Assembly (NCBI RefSeq): GCF_022605725.1
Contig: NC_065558.1
Location: 9,114,001-9,178,000, forward strand
Reading direction: 5' to 3'
Source of the DNA: Anthonomus grandis grandis
Lineage: Eukaryota > Arthropoda > Insecta > Coleoptera > Curculionidae
DNA: 64,000 nt
The first letter of the stretch is position 1, and every line of letters begins with the position of its first letter. Shown here piece by piece: positions 54,601 to 63,724 of the stretch. A program made the position numbers and the translations under genes. A model generated the notes under the pieces. That model saw only the letters and a list, made by a program, of their open reading frames with translations. It searched no databases and had not been told where the DNA came from.

Positions 54601-57600
54601 CAATACCAGTAAAATCAACAGTTAATAGAACTGTTACAAAATTTGAGCAAAAGGGCACTGTAATAAATAATTGGAAATGTGTATCTTGCAGATTTATGTT
54701 AGAGATACACTACCGGACAAAAGTGGAGAAACAAAGTGTCTTTTGTATTTATTTTTATATTAGTGTATTTGATCATTAATATATTTTTTTTAAATATAAT
54801 TTTGTTTCTAGTCTTCAGTACCTCAATAAAAAATTGTGGAGAAACACTATTTTTATTTATTTTTTATACACAATGTATTAGTTAGTTGTACAAATACAAA
54901 GACTAATAATGTGTAGCAAAACCCTTATTTTTTATAACTTCAGCACACCGACTTCGCATAGAGTTCATTAGGCTGTCAATATAATCTGCTGAAATGGAAT
55001 TCCACTTCTCTTGAACAGCTGTGAACAAATCATCCTGGTTTCTAAATTTATCTTTATTTTTTTGTCTGATTTTCCTATCTAAATGGTCCCATAGGTTTTC
55101 TATCGGGTTTAGATCCAGACTTTGGGCAGGCCATTTCATAAGGGGCACATTGTTGTCTTCAAACCATTTCTTTACTACTTTTGCGGTATGCTTCGGATCG
55201 TTATCCTGCTGAAACGACCATCGAAGCGGCATATTTTCTTCTGCGTATGGAAGCATATGATCCTGAAGAATTCTTAAAAATTGAAATCTGTCCATTTTTC
55301 CTTCAACTTTTCTTAATGGTCCTACTCCTGATGCAGAAAAGCAACCCCAAACCATGATATTGCCTCCTCCATGTTTCACAGTTGCCCTGATGTACTTTGG
55401 ATTAAGTCTAGTATTGGCAGGACGACGAACCCATTTCATTCCATCAGATCCGAATAGGCAGAACTTACTTTCATCAGAAAATAGAACTGTTTTTACTTTG
55501 GATTAAGCCTAGTATTGGCAGGACGACGAACCCATTTCATTCCATCAGATCCGAATAGACAGAACTTGCTTTCATCAGAAAATAGAACCGTTTTCCACTT
55601 TTGGGTTGTCCAATCAAGATGTTCCTGTGCAAATTGGAGTCAAATTCAGTCAAACGACGACGAATAGTACGCACAGATACCGAAACCCCAGGTATTTCAT
55701 TATAAATTTCTGTGGCGGGTATAATGGCATGTTCTGTTGCCAACATTTTTATTTTTCTCTCAATAATTTTATTCGTTTACCTTGGCCGTCCATACCTTGG
55801 ACGGAGTCACACTATTATATTTTTTAAAAGCAGCAATAGTTTTTGAAACTACAGATCTATTACGATTAATTTGCTTAGCAATTTCACTTTGTTTTACACC
55901 AGCTTGAAATTTTGAAACAATTAATTTTCGGAGATCAATACTCAGATCTATTCCGCGAGGCATTTTGCACAAATCTTATATAACAGTTTAACACTCAACG
56001 TTAAGATCAAACTAATGATAAATAATCACTTTAAATACCAAATAAGATTTGTTTGGAATGTTTATTCACTTTTGTCCCCATAAAATAGCATAAATAATTT
56101 TTTGATCAACTGATAAGGTAAATACAAACAAGAAGGATGTGTTTTTATGCTGCAATAATAGAGCTAAATATTTTCTACTAAAAATGTAAAATAATATCTT
56201 GTATGTTAAGATGTTATTGTTAAATTTGTAAATGTTTCTTCACTTTTGGCCTGTAGTGTATGTTGAATACAATACTCTTCAGCAGTTCTCTGAGACAGGG
56301 GTAGGCTATTTATAATGTTGTATGCAATTTCAGTAAAAAAAGTATTAAAAACTTCAGGAGATAATTGTGTTTCTGTCTGTTTTTAACTTTTTAATAATTG
56401 GAGTTTACACATACTACATCCAAGACAGCCTTTGGATTGTAATTTTGAGGTAATTATCGTAGGTGTCTGATTTTGCTTTCTTTAGACTTTTATGGTATGA
56501 GCGCCTTAATTGTGTTTTTATGTCATTTAGCAAATTACAATTATTTTGATTTGCTAGCTCTGATGCACGGTTTAAAACCTCCCTTTGGTTTCCTAATTCA
56601 TCATTAAACCAATTAAGATTCAATTGTAAACACTTGTGCTTTATCTTCAGTTGATGTGCTATTGCAATTCAAGAAATCCCAATTTGTATTGCTTACAAGA
56701 ATATAAAGACAAAGAGCAAGTTAAGGCCATTTCTTGTATATGGTTATATTGTTTTTCTAGATGCCTTTTCTTTTGAAAGATTGTTGGGAAAATCAATTAT
56801 CACTGCACTGTGTTCTTGAATATTGAAGTTATAAATAATAAGTTATAATAATCAGCTGCAAAATGCTCCCGCTAATGGTTTAAATTTAAACATTACTAAG
56901 ATCTTAACATATGATATATTTGAAGGTATTAGCTCTCTCCCTAACAAGATTACTGCAGGCCCAGATGGGATTCCGAATTTTCTCTTGAGGAAGTGTGTAT
57001 GTACTCTTGCCATTCCTTTATCTTTGCTATTTAATGCTTCCTTACAAACATCCACATTTCCAATTGCCTGGAGGGAAAGTTTTATTGTGCCGTTGTTTAA
57101 AGCTGGCCGTCGGGATGTCATAGATAATTATAGAAGTATTTGCATTCAATCTTCAATACCTAAACTTTTTGATAGCCTCATAGCTAATCAACTTTCTTGG
57201 TTATGCAAAGGCTTAATATCAGATTCACAGCATGGGTTTTGCAAGAATAAGTCTACTGCCACTAACTTGATCTGTTACCAATCTGATCTTATGAGTAAAT
57301 TAGAGGATCATAAACAAATTGATTCTATATACACCGATTTTAGTAAGGCGTTTGATCGTATTGATCATCAAATTCTTCTGTCAAAACTGATCTCCGTAGG
57401 GTTTCATGTTGATTTTGTGAGTTGGATTAAGAATTCTTTAACTGGCCGTATTCAAAGGGTCAGGGTAGGTGGACATTTTTCTGATCCTATCAGCGTAACA
57501 TCAGGTCTCCCTCAGGGAGGGCATACATCACCCTTATTATTTAATTTATTTATTAATGATATAGTTAACTGTTTCCTGTATAGTCAGTGTTTGATGTTTG

Positions 57601-60588
57601 CAGACGACTTAAAATTTTGGAGGGTGGTTGGTAGTATTGTGGATCAAGATTTACTACAAGCAGATATGGATCGCCTAAATAATTGGTGTGAACAAAACAA
57701 TCTTCATTTAAATGCTAGGAAATGTTGTGTTATTAGTTTCACTCGCAGGATCAACTGGTTTCAATCCAACTACTTCATTAATAATGAGCCACTGAATTAT
57801 GTTGCATCTATTAGGGATTTAGGAGTTATTTTTGATGAGAAACTCACATTTATTGATCATATTAATTCAATTTCTATAAAAGCATCAAAATTGCTAGGGT
57901 TTGTTATGAGAAACTGTTCATATTTCTCAGTCTCTTCAACAAGAAGGGTTTATTGCTCCCTAGTAAGAACTATATTGGAGTACTGCTCTGTAGTTTGGTC
58001 TCCATACCACCAGATTCATATCGATGCTTTAGAAAGAGTTCAACATAAATTCCTGAGATATTGTGCTCATAGAACTTTAACTGTCATTGAGAACCATGAC
58101 TATTCTTATATTGAAAGTCAATTATCTATTCCGACACTGTCGCAACGCCGTAATATTTCTGGTGCTAGTTTTATATATAAGATCGTTAATAGGCTTATTG
58201 ATTGCCCTGATCTGTTGGGTCGCATACGATTTAATGTTCCTCATCACGGGTTGCGCCATAATGTAACCTTTAACATTCCAATCCACAGAACATCCTATGG
58301 AATTAACAATCCTATGGATAGGTATATGAATTTGTTAAACAATTCGAATATTGATGTGTTTAACATAAGTTCCTTAATGCATCTAAAGAGGTCACTTACT
58401 TCATAATTGTGCATAAAGTTTTGTATTTACATTCTTGCATATAAATTATTAAGGTTGTTTCTAGTATATGTAGTATAGGTGTTTTTTACTTTAGTATTAA
58501 TTTTTTAAGTAGGTTTAGATTATGAAAGTTGTTTATGTAAATATTATTGCTTTGTAAAATTTACAGTTAATGGGGTTTTCCCGTATTATGAATAAATAAA
58601 TAAATAAAATAAATAAATAGATGCTCTGGAGCACACCAAGTTTGAAAATATATTGTCAATGAATGAGGTGCCATGAGTTGGTAGAAATTTTTTTTGTGAA
58701 AGACTGTATGTCAGAATCAGATCTATAATTTTATTACTTTTATTATCACCTAGAATAAAATTTATGTTAAAACCTTATTTATAATGAGGTTAAAATTTGT
58801 AATGTTTAAATAAGGACATAAACTGATCAAAATTACCAGACGGAGGTCTATAGCAGATTAAAATTACAAGTTTAAGCCTGTCAGATTTCACAGCACAGAC
58901 TTCACATGCATTTCAAACAACAAATTACAGATATCACACTGAGGTATGAAATCTTTTTCATGTTTATTTTTTGCTAAGATTGCCAATCCACCATGTATAT
59001 GAATGAGTACATCTACAAAAGTGTGAGAGACACATCCTTTCCGCATACTGTTTGTTGATTTTTTTACTTCATCATTCCGTTTACATGTGGGACACAAAAC
59101 CAGACCTTTGCTTCCACTGGTAATGTATAGTCCCAGGATTCTTAGTGCACAAGACTGATGATACACAATTTTACAGTTTGGGATTATATTTATTTATTTA
59201 TTTTTATTTAATTCATTTATTGTCTAACAGGAAAATCCCAATGCAAAAGACAATTATAAGTAATATAGTAACAAAAAAAATACAACTCAACTAACAAACT
59301 TAAACAAACTATGCATATAACAAGAGTAAACACACCCAAAAGCAATTATGAGTATTAAAATAGAAAGAAAAAAATTGACCCAAAGCACCCAAATAGCAGC
59401 CCACCTAATACTGATCAAATCAAGAATTTTAATGAATTAACTGTAATCAATTGAGAACAAATAATTTATGCTGCAGAAGATAATGCTTGCATCACCTTTT
59501 TTTAAAAGCAGCTGTAGAGCATTAAAAAGGTCAATATTATTCTCACTATTTAGTGTGTTAAACCATGAACAGGCTCAGTATAAAGGAGCATTTCTGCTTA
59601 AGTTGGTACGGGTATTTTCAAGATAAAATTGAACTGACCTTGTGCATAGGAGGTACAAAAAATGTAATTCACCCAAAAGGTCGGGAGCATCAATTTTATT
59701 GCAGCAGAATTTAAATAGAAAAAGTTGGCTGCTTAGTATGACACAACGTTTAAGGGATAAAAACCATCAGCTTTGATGCTTTAAAAATTTATGTTGTACA
59801 TACTCGAGCCTGTCAATGTGTACCTCATAGTTAGGGAACCATACCATTGCAGCATAAAGCAATTTAGGTTTTATCAAGCTATTATATAAAGCAATAAGAC
59901 TTTCCAAATTCAGAAAATCTTTTTTGTGGACCTAATGATAAAACCAAGAGTTTTTAATGATGCTTTTACAACTTCATCTATGTGTTTACTGAATGTGAGT
60001 CTGTTGTCAATGGCCCTTACTTCTTCTAATTACGATAGACATGCAATATATCTTCGGAAGAGATAAGCAAGGCCTTGAAACACTGATTTTTTGCTGTTAA
60101 GTTCCTGTTGCAAAGCTTACAAGGCACCAATAAAATTAATATTCATATTACAAATACTGCAAGCTATAAAACTGAAAAAATAAAATTATTCACACAATAA
60201 AACATTCCATTCAACCATTTTGGGCACCTTTTTATTATCAGCTGTTGACAGATGTCACAGTTTATAAACAAACAAAAAAAATAATGAGCTTAATATTTAT
60301 TTAATTAGTATGGGGGGGTCCATTAGATGACTTATTAACAGGAAAAAAAAGAAAAACAGTTAAAAACTTACCTGGCGTCAGCTTTTGGGCCATAACGTCC
60401 GGAAAAACGGACGGTTGTTGTGGTTGAGAGCTGCTGCTGCACATGGGACTGTTGGTGGGGCTGCTCGAGGACGATCGTTCGCCGCGCTGCGTGGGGCTGG
60501 TGCAAAAGGGGGCGCAGCGCCTCCTTTTGGCCGGCCTCCCCAAAACGTAGTCCCAATCCAGCGATCTCTTCAAAGTTGCACACGCCAT
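51646..60588 (-). CDS. akirin: Akirin, nuclear immune/chromatin cofactor
   Basis: Coding exons in transcript order: 60588-60372, 52099-51936, 51877-51715, 51656-51646. The 555 bases close to 184 codons plus TAA, normal for akirin. Akirin is a small nuclear protein that in flies acts downstream of the Imd NF-kappaB pathway together with SWI/SNF remodelling and is needed for development. Hallmarks: start MACATLKRSLDWDYV, nuclear localisation signal PAKRRRC (residues 19-25), F-P-D-V-M-A-Q-K-L-T-P, the coiled region ESLKAELKRFQKRRQMQ, FTFKQVGMICEKMLRERESE, KLAEQYDTFVKFTYDQMQRH and the C-terminal P-S-Y-L-S. Intron 1 is 8.3 kb and full of transposons, whereas the other introns are 58 bases each. 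Confidence 0.96.
51715..51877 (-). CDS. akirin: Akirin coding exon 3
   Basis: Acceptor TTTATCAG, donor GTAAGT. It encodes VGMICEKMLRERESEIREEY to NSQTAPS. Confidence 0.95.
51936..52099 (-). CDS. akirin: Akirin coding exon 2
   Basis: Acceptor TTTTCCAG, donor GTACAG. It encodes EYMAESLKAELKRFQKRRQ, a Met-rich stretch and DKPVFTFKQ. Confidence 0.95.
52240..52980 (+). mobile_element. Non-LTR RT C-terminal relic in akirin intron 1
   Basis: The plus strand reads LYVSLVKSYLNFNCLVWSPY, matching FVRSRLEYGSLVWCPFY of the (TAAA)n lineage, and later CLHTMTSESLNVE. It is heavily mutated. Confidence 0.55.
53110..53695 (+). mobile_element. Non-LTR 3' relic (AATAAAG-tail lineage)
   Basis: Weak RT C-terminal residues (IFIHETAFLIYKKYSLI) precede a 3' region that ends AATAAAG-N6-TTGACTTAAA (53672-53692), a variant of the lineage tail. 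Confidence 0.45.
53696..54183. other. Akirin intron 1, AT-rich spacer
   Basis: Nothing recognised. Confidence 0.35.
54184..54704 (+). mobile_element. ACAGGGTG-ended transposon fragment with DUF4817-like helix-turn-helix
   Basis: It starts TATACAGGGTGTTGCACTGC. At 54495 the plus strand opens MSYTTNEKVLMVKWFYQDNS and, after a short T-run shift near 54585, continues FPNRPIPVKSTVNRTVTKFE. This is the DNA-binding region found at the start of many insect mariner-like transposases (DUF4817). The catalytic part is absent; a Tc1-like element begins just after. Confidence 0.65.
54903..55963 (-). pseudogene. Tc1-like transposase pseudogene
   Basis: The start MPRGIDLSIDLRKLIVSKFQ is at 55963, with the helix-turn-helix NRNRSVVSKTIAAFKKYNSV. 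The GRPRKT hook is eroded. A second frame at 55746-55537 carries SVSVRTIRRRLTEFD and reaches the first catalytic region (VLFSDESKFCLF). The 178-codon frame 55439-54903 carries HGGGNIMVWGCFSASGV, FQQDNDPKHTAKVVKKWF (second Asp) and PAQSLDLNPIENLWDHLD (third acidic residue; SLDLN in place of SPDLN). It ends KNKGFATHY-stop. Length is near the family norm once the duplication is discounted. Confidence 0.88.
55390..55591. repeat. 101-bp tandem duplication inside the transposase
   Basis: Two units, 55390-55490 and 55491-55591, are about 94-97% identical. Each contains the codons for FSDESKF and MKWVRRPANTRLNPK. The unit length is not a multiple of three, so the second unit is read in another frame. 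Confidence 0.9.
56261..56868 (-). mobile_element. Non-LTR element (minus), endonuclease end and linker, left part
   Basis: The minus strand reads FNIQEHSAVIIDFPNN (endonuclease C-terminus with its His), NWDFLNCNSTSTEDKAQVF, LNLNWFNDELGNQREVLNRA, SYHKSLKKAKSDTYDNYLK and SPEVFNTFFTEIAYNIINSL. It is the continuation of the endonuclease read at 59170-58627, split by the plus-strand retrotransposon 56869-58620. Confidence 0.65.
56869..58620 (+). mobile_element. Non-LTR retrotransposon, (TAAA)n-tail lineage, nested, with intact RT frame
   Basis: A 5'-truncated copy flanked by ATGCTC on both sides (56863-56868 and 58621-58626), a likely target duplication. It starts shortly before the RT fingers (NITKILTYDIFEGISSLPNK), contains a single long RT frame and ends in a 3' untranslated region with GAATAAATAAATAAATAAAA. 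It lacks ORF1 and the endonuclease, so it is not autonomous. It is antisense to akirin. Confidence 0.88.
56985..58406 (+). CDS. Reverse transcriptase, uninterrupted ORF
   Basis: 473 codons without a stop, from MRKCVCTLAIPLSLLFNASL to the TAA at 58404-58406. The open frame really extends upstream to about 56870 without an ATG, since the copy is 5' truncated. RT blocks: PLFKAGRRDVIDNYRSICIQ, SIYTDFSKAFDRIDHQILLS (motif A), SGLPQGGHTSPLLFNLFIND (motif B, with GLPQGG in place of GVPQGS), LMFADDLKFW (motif C). The thumb reads DLGVIFDEKLTFIDHINSIS. Both catalytic motifs are intact, which suggests a young insertion. It is not a host gene. Confidence 0.88.
   Translation: MRKCVCTLAIPLSLLFNASLQTSTFPIAWRESFIVPLFKAGRRDVIDNYRSICIQSSIPKLFDSLIANQLSWLCKGLISDSQHGFCKNKSTATNLICYQSDLMSKLEDHKQIDSIYTDFSKAFDRIDHQILLSKLISVGFHVDFVSWIKNSLTGRIQRVRVGGHFSDPISVTSGLPQGGHTSPLLFNLFINDIVNCFLYSQCLMFADDLKFWRVVGSIVDQDLLQADMDRLNNWCEQNNLHLNARKCCVISFTRRINWFQSNYFINNEPLNYVASIRDLGVIFDEKLTFIDHINSISIKASKLLGFVMRNCSYFSVSSTRRVYCSLVRTILEYCSVVWSPYHQIHIDALERVQHKFLRYCAHRTLTVIENHDYSYIESQLSIPTLSQRRNISGASFIYKIVNRLIDCPDLLGRIRFNVPHHGLRHNVTFNIPIHRTSYGINNPMDRYMNLLNNSNIDVFNISSLMHLKRSLTS
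58621..59175 (-). mobile_element. Non-LTR element (minus), ORF1 zinc finger and endonuclease, right part
   Basis: The minus-strand frame 59166-58888 begins Y-H-Q-S-C-A-L and has L-C-P-T-C, the end of a PHD-like finger, then HIHGGLAILAKNKHEKDF, the start of an APE endonuclease core (GGxAILxK). Further on, in shifted frames, R-P-P-S-G-N-F-D-Q-F and FNINFILGDNKSNKIIDLI are seen. Stops are frequent. It is continuous in content with 56868-56261. Confidence 0.65.
59185..60045 (-). mobile_element. Non-LTR retrotransposon 3' end (minus)
   Basis: The minus strand reads DNRLTFSKHIDEVVKASLKT, LGFIIRSTKK, YNSLIKPKLLYAAMVWFPNY, EVHIDRLEYVQHKFLKHQS and VQFYLENTRTNLSRNAPLY. It ends in a tail of repeated TAAA (59185-59215). 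It is 5' truncated and frameshifted. Confidence 0.75.
60046..60371. other. Akirin intron 1, exon 1-proximal
   Basis: AT-rich with no recognised feature. It ends at the donor GTAAGT of exon 1. Confidence 0.4.
60372..60588 (-). CDS. akirin: Akirin coding exon 1 (start)
   Basis: ATG at 60588-60586; donor GTAAGT. It encodes MACATLKRSLDWDYVLGRPA, the nuclear localisation signal, a Ser/Pro-rich stretch and KLTP. The exon is much richer in G+C than its surroundings. Confidence 0.96.
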
Positions 60589-61073
60589 TTTTAGTCGGGG
60601 TCGTTAACGGTCACTCCACAGGATATCCGAACCGATATTAATACCTTGTTACCTCCAAGTGTGGGAATTTCTGTTCTACCGCTCTACCGGTACGATCGTA
60701 AACGTTAACAGACGGTTTATCGGTGGTTTATTTGCAAGTAATGCTCTTTCTCAATCGGTTTTTGTCTGTTAGTTCGGAATCCAATATGGCGAAAGGAAAT
60801 TGGAGAACTCTGACAAATCCCGGAATGACACAAACAAAAGTCTGACATTTTTCACGATGGAACGGCTCGAGGTAGGCCGTGTAATGCGCACGCGTAAACG
60901 TGACGTTTGCGCAATAGTCTGGTTGGTTTGGGTTGCTACTGGACCTCGTGACAAAAAATTAGTAGTAATGTGTTGGAATATTAGAAGATGCATATGTTTT
61001 AACCATCGAAATAGAGAAAGGGTAGAATGGGCCAAGACCTGCGCCGATTGTCTAATGACCATGGCGGCCATTT
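60589..61073. promoter_or_regulatory. Akirin upstream region
   Basis: It has more CG dinucleotides than the flanking DNA (TACCGGTACGATCG, GCACGCGTAAACGTGACG). A plus-strand frame at 60800-61084 shows no family pattern and is taken as chance. ATGGCG occurs near 60786 and 61061. Confidence 0.5.
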
Positions 61074-61081
61074 GTATGGGC

Positions 61082-61202
61082 TAGTGCTGGGACATCGATG
61101 GTCAAAATTAAAACTTAGTCTGGGTCTGGGTAGTGTTTATAAATAAAACATCGATCAAGAAGATCGAGGATTCAAAAAATCGATAAACATCGCCCAGCAC
61201 CA
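61082..61202. mobile_element. 121-bp hAT-type MITE
   Basis: Termini TAGTGCTGGG and, inverted, TGGTGCTGGG, continuing with GACATCG/CGATG. The 8-bp flanks are GTATGGGC (61074-61081) and GTATGGTC (61203-61210), 7 of 8 identical. Length, ends and target size fit a non-autonomous hAT element. It sits about 490 bp upstream of the akirin start. Confidence 0.8.
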
Positions 61203-62174
61203 GTATGGTCTTCTTTCGCGAGAATATAGCCGCATTGCATGTGTGGCCCCCTATATATCCGCCTAAAATTGGATGCGCAGTGGTCTATGCATATTCTACC
61301 TTCATCATATTTCTAAGGTTTTGACCCTTAACATAGATATAAACTTAGACGAGATAAAAAGAGTTTATCTCGTCTAAGGGTATACACGTTATCTAAGCCG
61401 CTGTTTGACAGCTCCCCAAAAAGTGTTTTCGAAATAGTTGACACGTTTAGCCATAGAACACAAATATATAGAGAAGTGCGGGTTGCCGTGTTACCGCAAA
61501 GAAATTTTGGCCCTCTACTTAAGGTGCCATAATTCGAACTAATTTTGACATTTCTGACCCATAACTATTGGCAGCCCCTCTAACCAATCAAGTTTGAAAG
61601 AAGACGTGGTCAAATCCGGCAGCAAATTTGAATATAGCGCGGGAAATTCGAATTCTAAGACGGGCCCAACTTTAGAAAACTATTAAATGTCACAACCTGC
61701 GGGTACTCCACGCGGTTAAAACAGATTATCATCAATACTTGTTCTTACACATTTCTTTTTTATATTTCGTATGTTACAACAAAAATAATAGTGACTTGGG
61801 TTGATAATGGGACAAAGATCCAATTTCTCAATCAACGGTGCAATTTAATGTGGTTTTCTAAATTGGGCAAATATGTATAGAAGATAACCTGGAAGTTTTA
61901 CTTTTAAAATCAAAAGAATTAAAATACCGTCATACCATTAAACAACTTTTTCTACTTCAAAAAATGTCCTCGATACACATATGTCATTTACAATAAATTA
62001 TATTTCTTCAGCAATAATGTCCATTTAAATTACACGTAAAAAAATAAAACACAACTATAATTTTATGTACACAAAAATATATTATTTAACCATCATCTGG
62101 AAAATAAAAATACAAGATTTCAAGTATCCTAATATAATATATAATTAACATTGTTAATTTATAATACAATACAA
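61203..62174. other. Intergenic region with a hairpin
   Basis: No gene is recognised. The stretch 61200-61700 is less AT-rich and contains the hairpin at 61344-61378; it may hold the 5' flank of a gene beyond the window. Confidence 0.35.
61344..61378. repeat. Perfect 15-bp inverted repeat with 5-nt loop
   Basis: CTTAGACGAGATAAA and TTTATCTCGTCTAAG flank AAGAG. Outside the perfect arms similarity continues imperfectly (ATAGATATAAA against GTGTATACCC on the other strand). Confidence 0.9.
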
Positions 62175-62182
62175 ATTGTAAT

Positions 62183-63716
62183 CAAGGGCGTCGCCAGAGA
62201 GGCCTAGAGGTTAACGCTAAACCAGTCATCCGGCTAATTGAACAGCTCTCAGTTGGCATAAGATATTTTGATGAGGAAACCAACAACATTGAAGAAGTAT
62301 TCCTCGGATTTGCTGAGCTTACAGCCTTGGACGCTAAATCGATTGCCACGGCAATAAACGAATTCCTGACGAAAGAGGATCTCGATCCAGATAAATGCGT
62401 TGGTTTGGGATTCGATGGTTGTTCCACGATGTCTGGAAAAGAAGGTGGCGTTCAGGCTATTTTGCGTAAAAAATACAAGAAAGCACTATTTTTTCATTGC
62501 TCGTCACATAAACTCAACCTGGTAATCAATGATCTGAATGTTCTGCCGGAGATCCGAAATACAGTTGGGGCCATCAAAGATATAATTACATTTTTTCGTG
62601 AATCGGTTCTAAGAAGAAAATTAATACCCAATATTCCCAAGCTGTGCGAAACAAGGTGGAGCGAGAAATACAAGAGCATCAGAGTTTTTAAAGAGAATTT
62701 TTGTGATATAATGGAGGCACTAGAAACATGGGCAAGGAAACATGCATATCAGCTCCAAGCTGCAGCTTTCAAAGTTTCGTTTATTTTTAGCCTTGGATTG
62801 ATAGCTAAATATTCCGCTCTTTTAGAACCAACAGTAAACGTGCTCCAATCAGTCTCCTTGGATGCAGTTCAGGCATCACAGCATACTGGTCGTATTTTAA
62901 AACTGATCAAAAACCACCGTGAGAATCCCGAGAAAATAACAGAAGAAATTTTCAAAGATGCTTCTGTTATTGCGGAAAAAATTGGATTGGATGTGAAATC
63001 AATACCACGTACTGCTGAAAGATAACAACACCGTAGCAACCACCCATCAAAAAGCCCCTCAGAATTTTGGCGCAGGTCCATAACAATTCCTTATTTGGAC
63101 TCAATTATAAATTCCCTAGAAATAAGGTTTTCTGAAGAAAATAGACCATCATTTACTTTGTCAAAACTACATCCTGCGCAAATGAAAAACATTTCTTTGG
63201 AAGAACTTGAAGAGGCTTGCGAGGAATTTAAAAATGTTTACGCTGTTACAAATATCCAAAATGAGATAGAGCTTTGGAAAAAAATATGGGAGGAAAAACC
63301 AGAATCGGTCAAAATGAGTGTTGTGGACATCCTCAAGGAAACTGATGATTTCTTTCCTGAAATTAAGAAGGCTTTACAGATCCTTGTTGAGGTAATGTAC
63401 GACTTGTACAGCAGAAAGGTCATTTAGTAGCCTTAGGAGAATCAAAACCTGGTTGAGGAGCACCATGGCTGAAACTCGACTCAATGGCCTCGCTATGATG
63501 AGTGTACACAGGCAACACATTTTTAAAAACTTGGACGATTTTGTTAACAAAGTGACTAACGAATTCAACGCAAAGAACCCTAGAAGATTATGTTTCAATT
63601 GATTTTCATGTAAATATTTTGTTCGGTTTTTATTTTTTTTTAATTAAAATTTTTGTTTTTTGTCTTTAGTTCTTTCATGCTGCCCCTCCCTAGCTTACCG
63701 GCTGGCGACGCCCTTG
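62183..63716 (+). mobile_element. hAT transposon with perfect 8-bp target duplication
   Basis: Ends CAAGGGCGTCGCCAG and its inverse are flanked by ATTGTAAT on both sides (62175-62182 and 63717-63724). The 1534 bp inside encode most of a hAT transposase of the ZMYM-like/DUF4371 group, starting abruptly after the left end without the zinc-finger N-terminus. It is thus a deletion derivative, but the perfect duplication points to a fairly recent insertion. Confidence 0.92.
62327..63601 (+). pseudogene. hAT transposase (ZMYM-like), 5'-truncated with one nonsense codon and a frame break
   Basis: Coding begins even before 62327 (RLIEQLSVGIRYFDEETN). Core hAT residues include CVGLGFDGCSTMSGKEGGVQ (catalytic Asp in GFDG), FHCSSHKLNLVIND and CETRWSEKYKSI. 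A TAA at 63023-63025 stands where the frame continues on both sides (RTAER-stop-QHRSNHPS). A deletion near 63400 joins QILVEVMYDL to the C-terminal dimerisation region in another frame: TCTAERSFSSLRRIKTWLRS, then MMSVHRQHIFKN, with stop TGA at 63599-63601. No intact N-terminus remains. Confidence 0.88.
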
Positions 63717-63724
63717 ATTGTAAT

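Larger units (their letters stand above)
54708..56258 (-). mobile_element. Tc1-like DNA transposon in akirin intron 1
   Basis: TA lies on both sides (54706-54707, 56259-56260). Ends: CACTACCGGACAAAAGTGGA at the left and CACTACAGGCCAAAAGTGAA inverted at the right. One transposase gene on the minus strand carries a 101-bp internal tandem duplication and several frame breaks. It is a later insertion than the minus-strand retrotransposon whose broken linker abuts its right side. Confidence 0.9.

Noticed and set aside
56261..58620. 5' inversion by twin priming of a single retrotransposon
   Set aside because: Endonuclease sequence in minus orientation continues on both sides of the plus-strand element, and ATGCTC flanks the latter, so a nested insertion explains it better.
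60800..61084. 94-codon plus-strand ORF upstream of akirin
   Set aside because: No family features; it overlaps the MITE boundary and lies in the likely promoter or 5' untranslated region.
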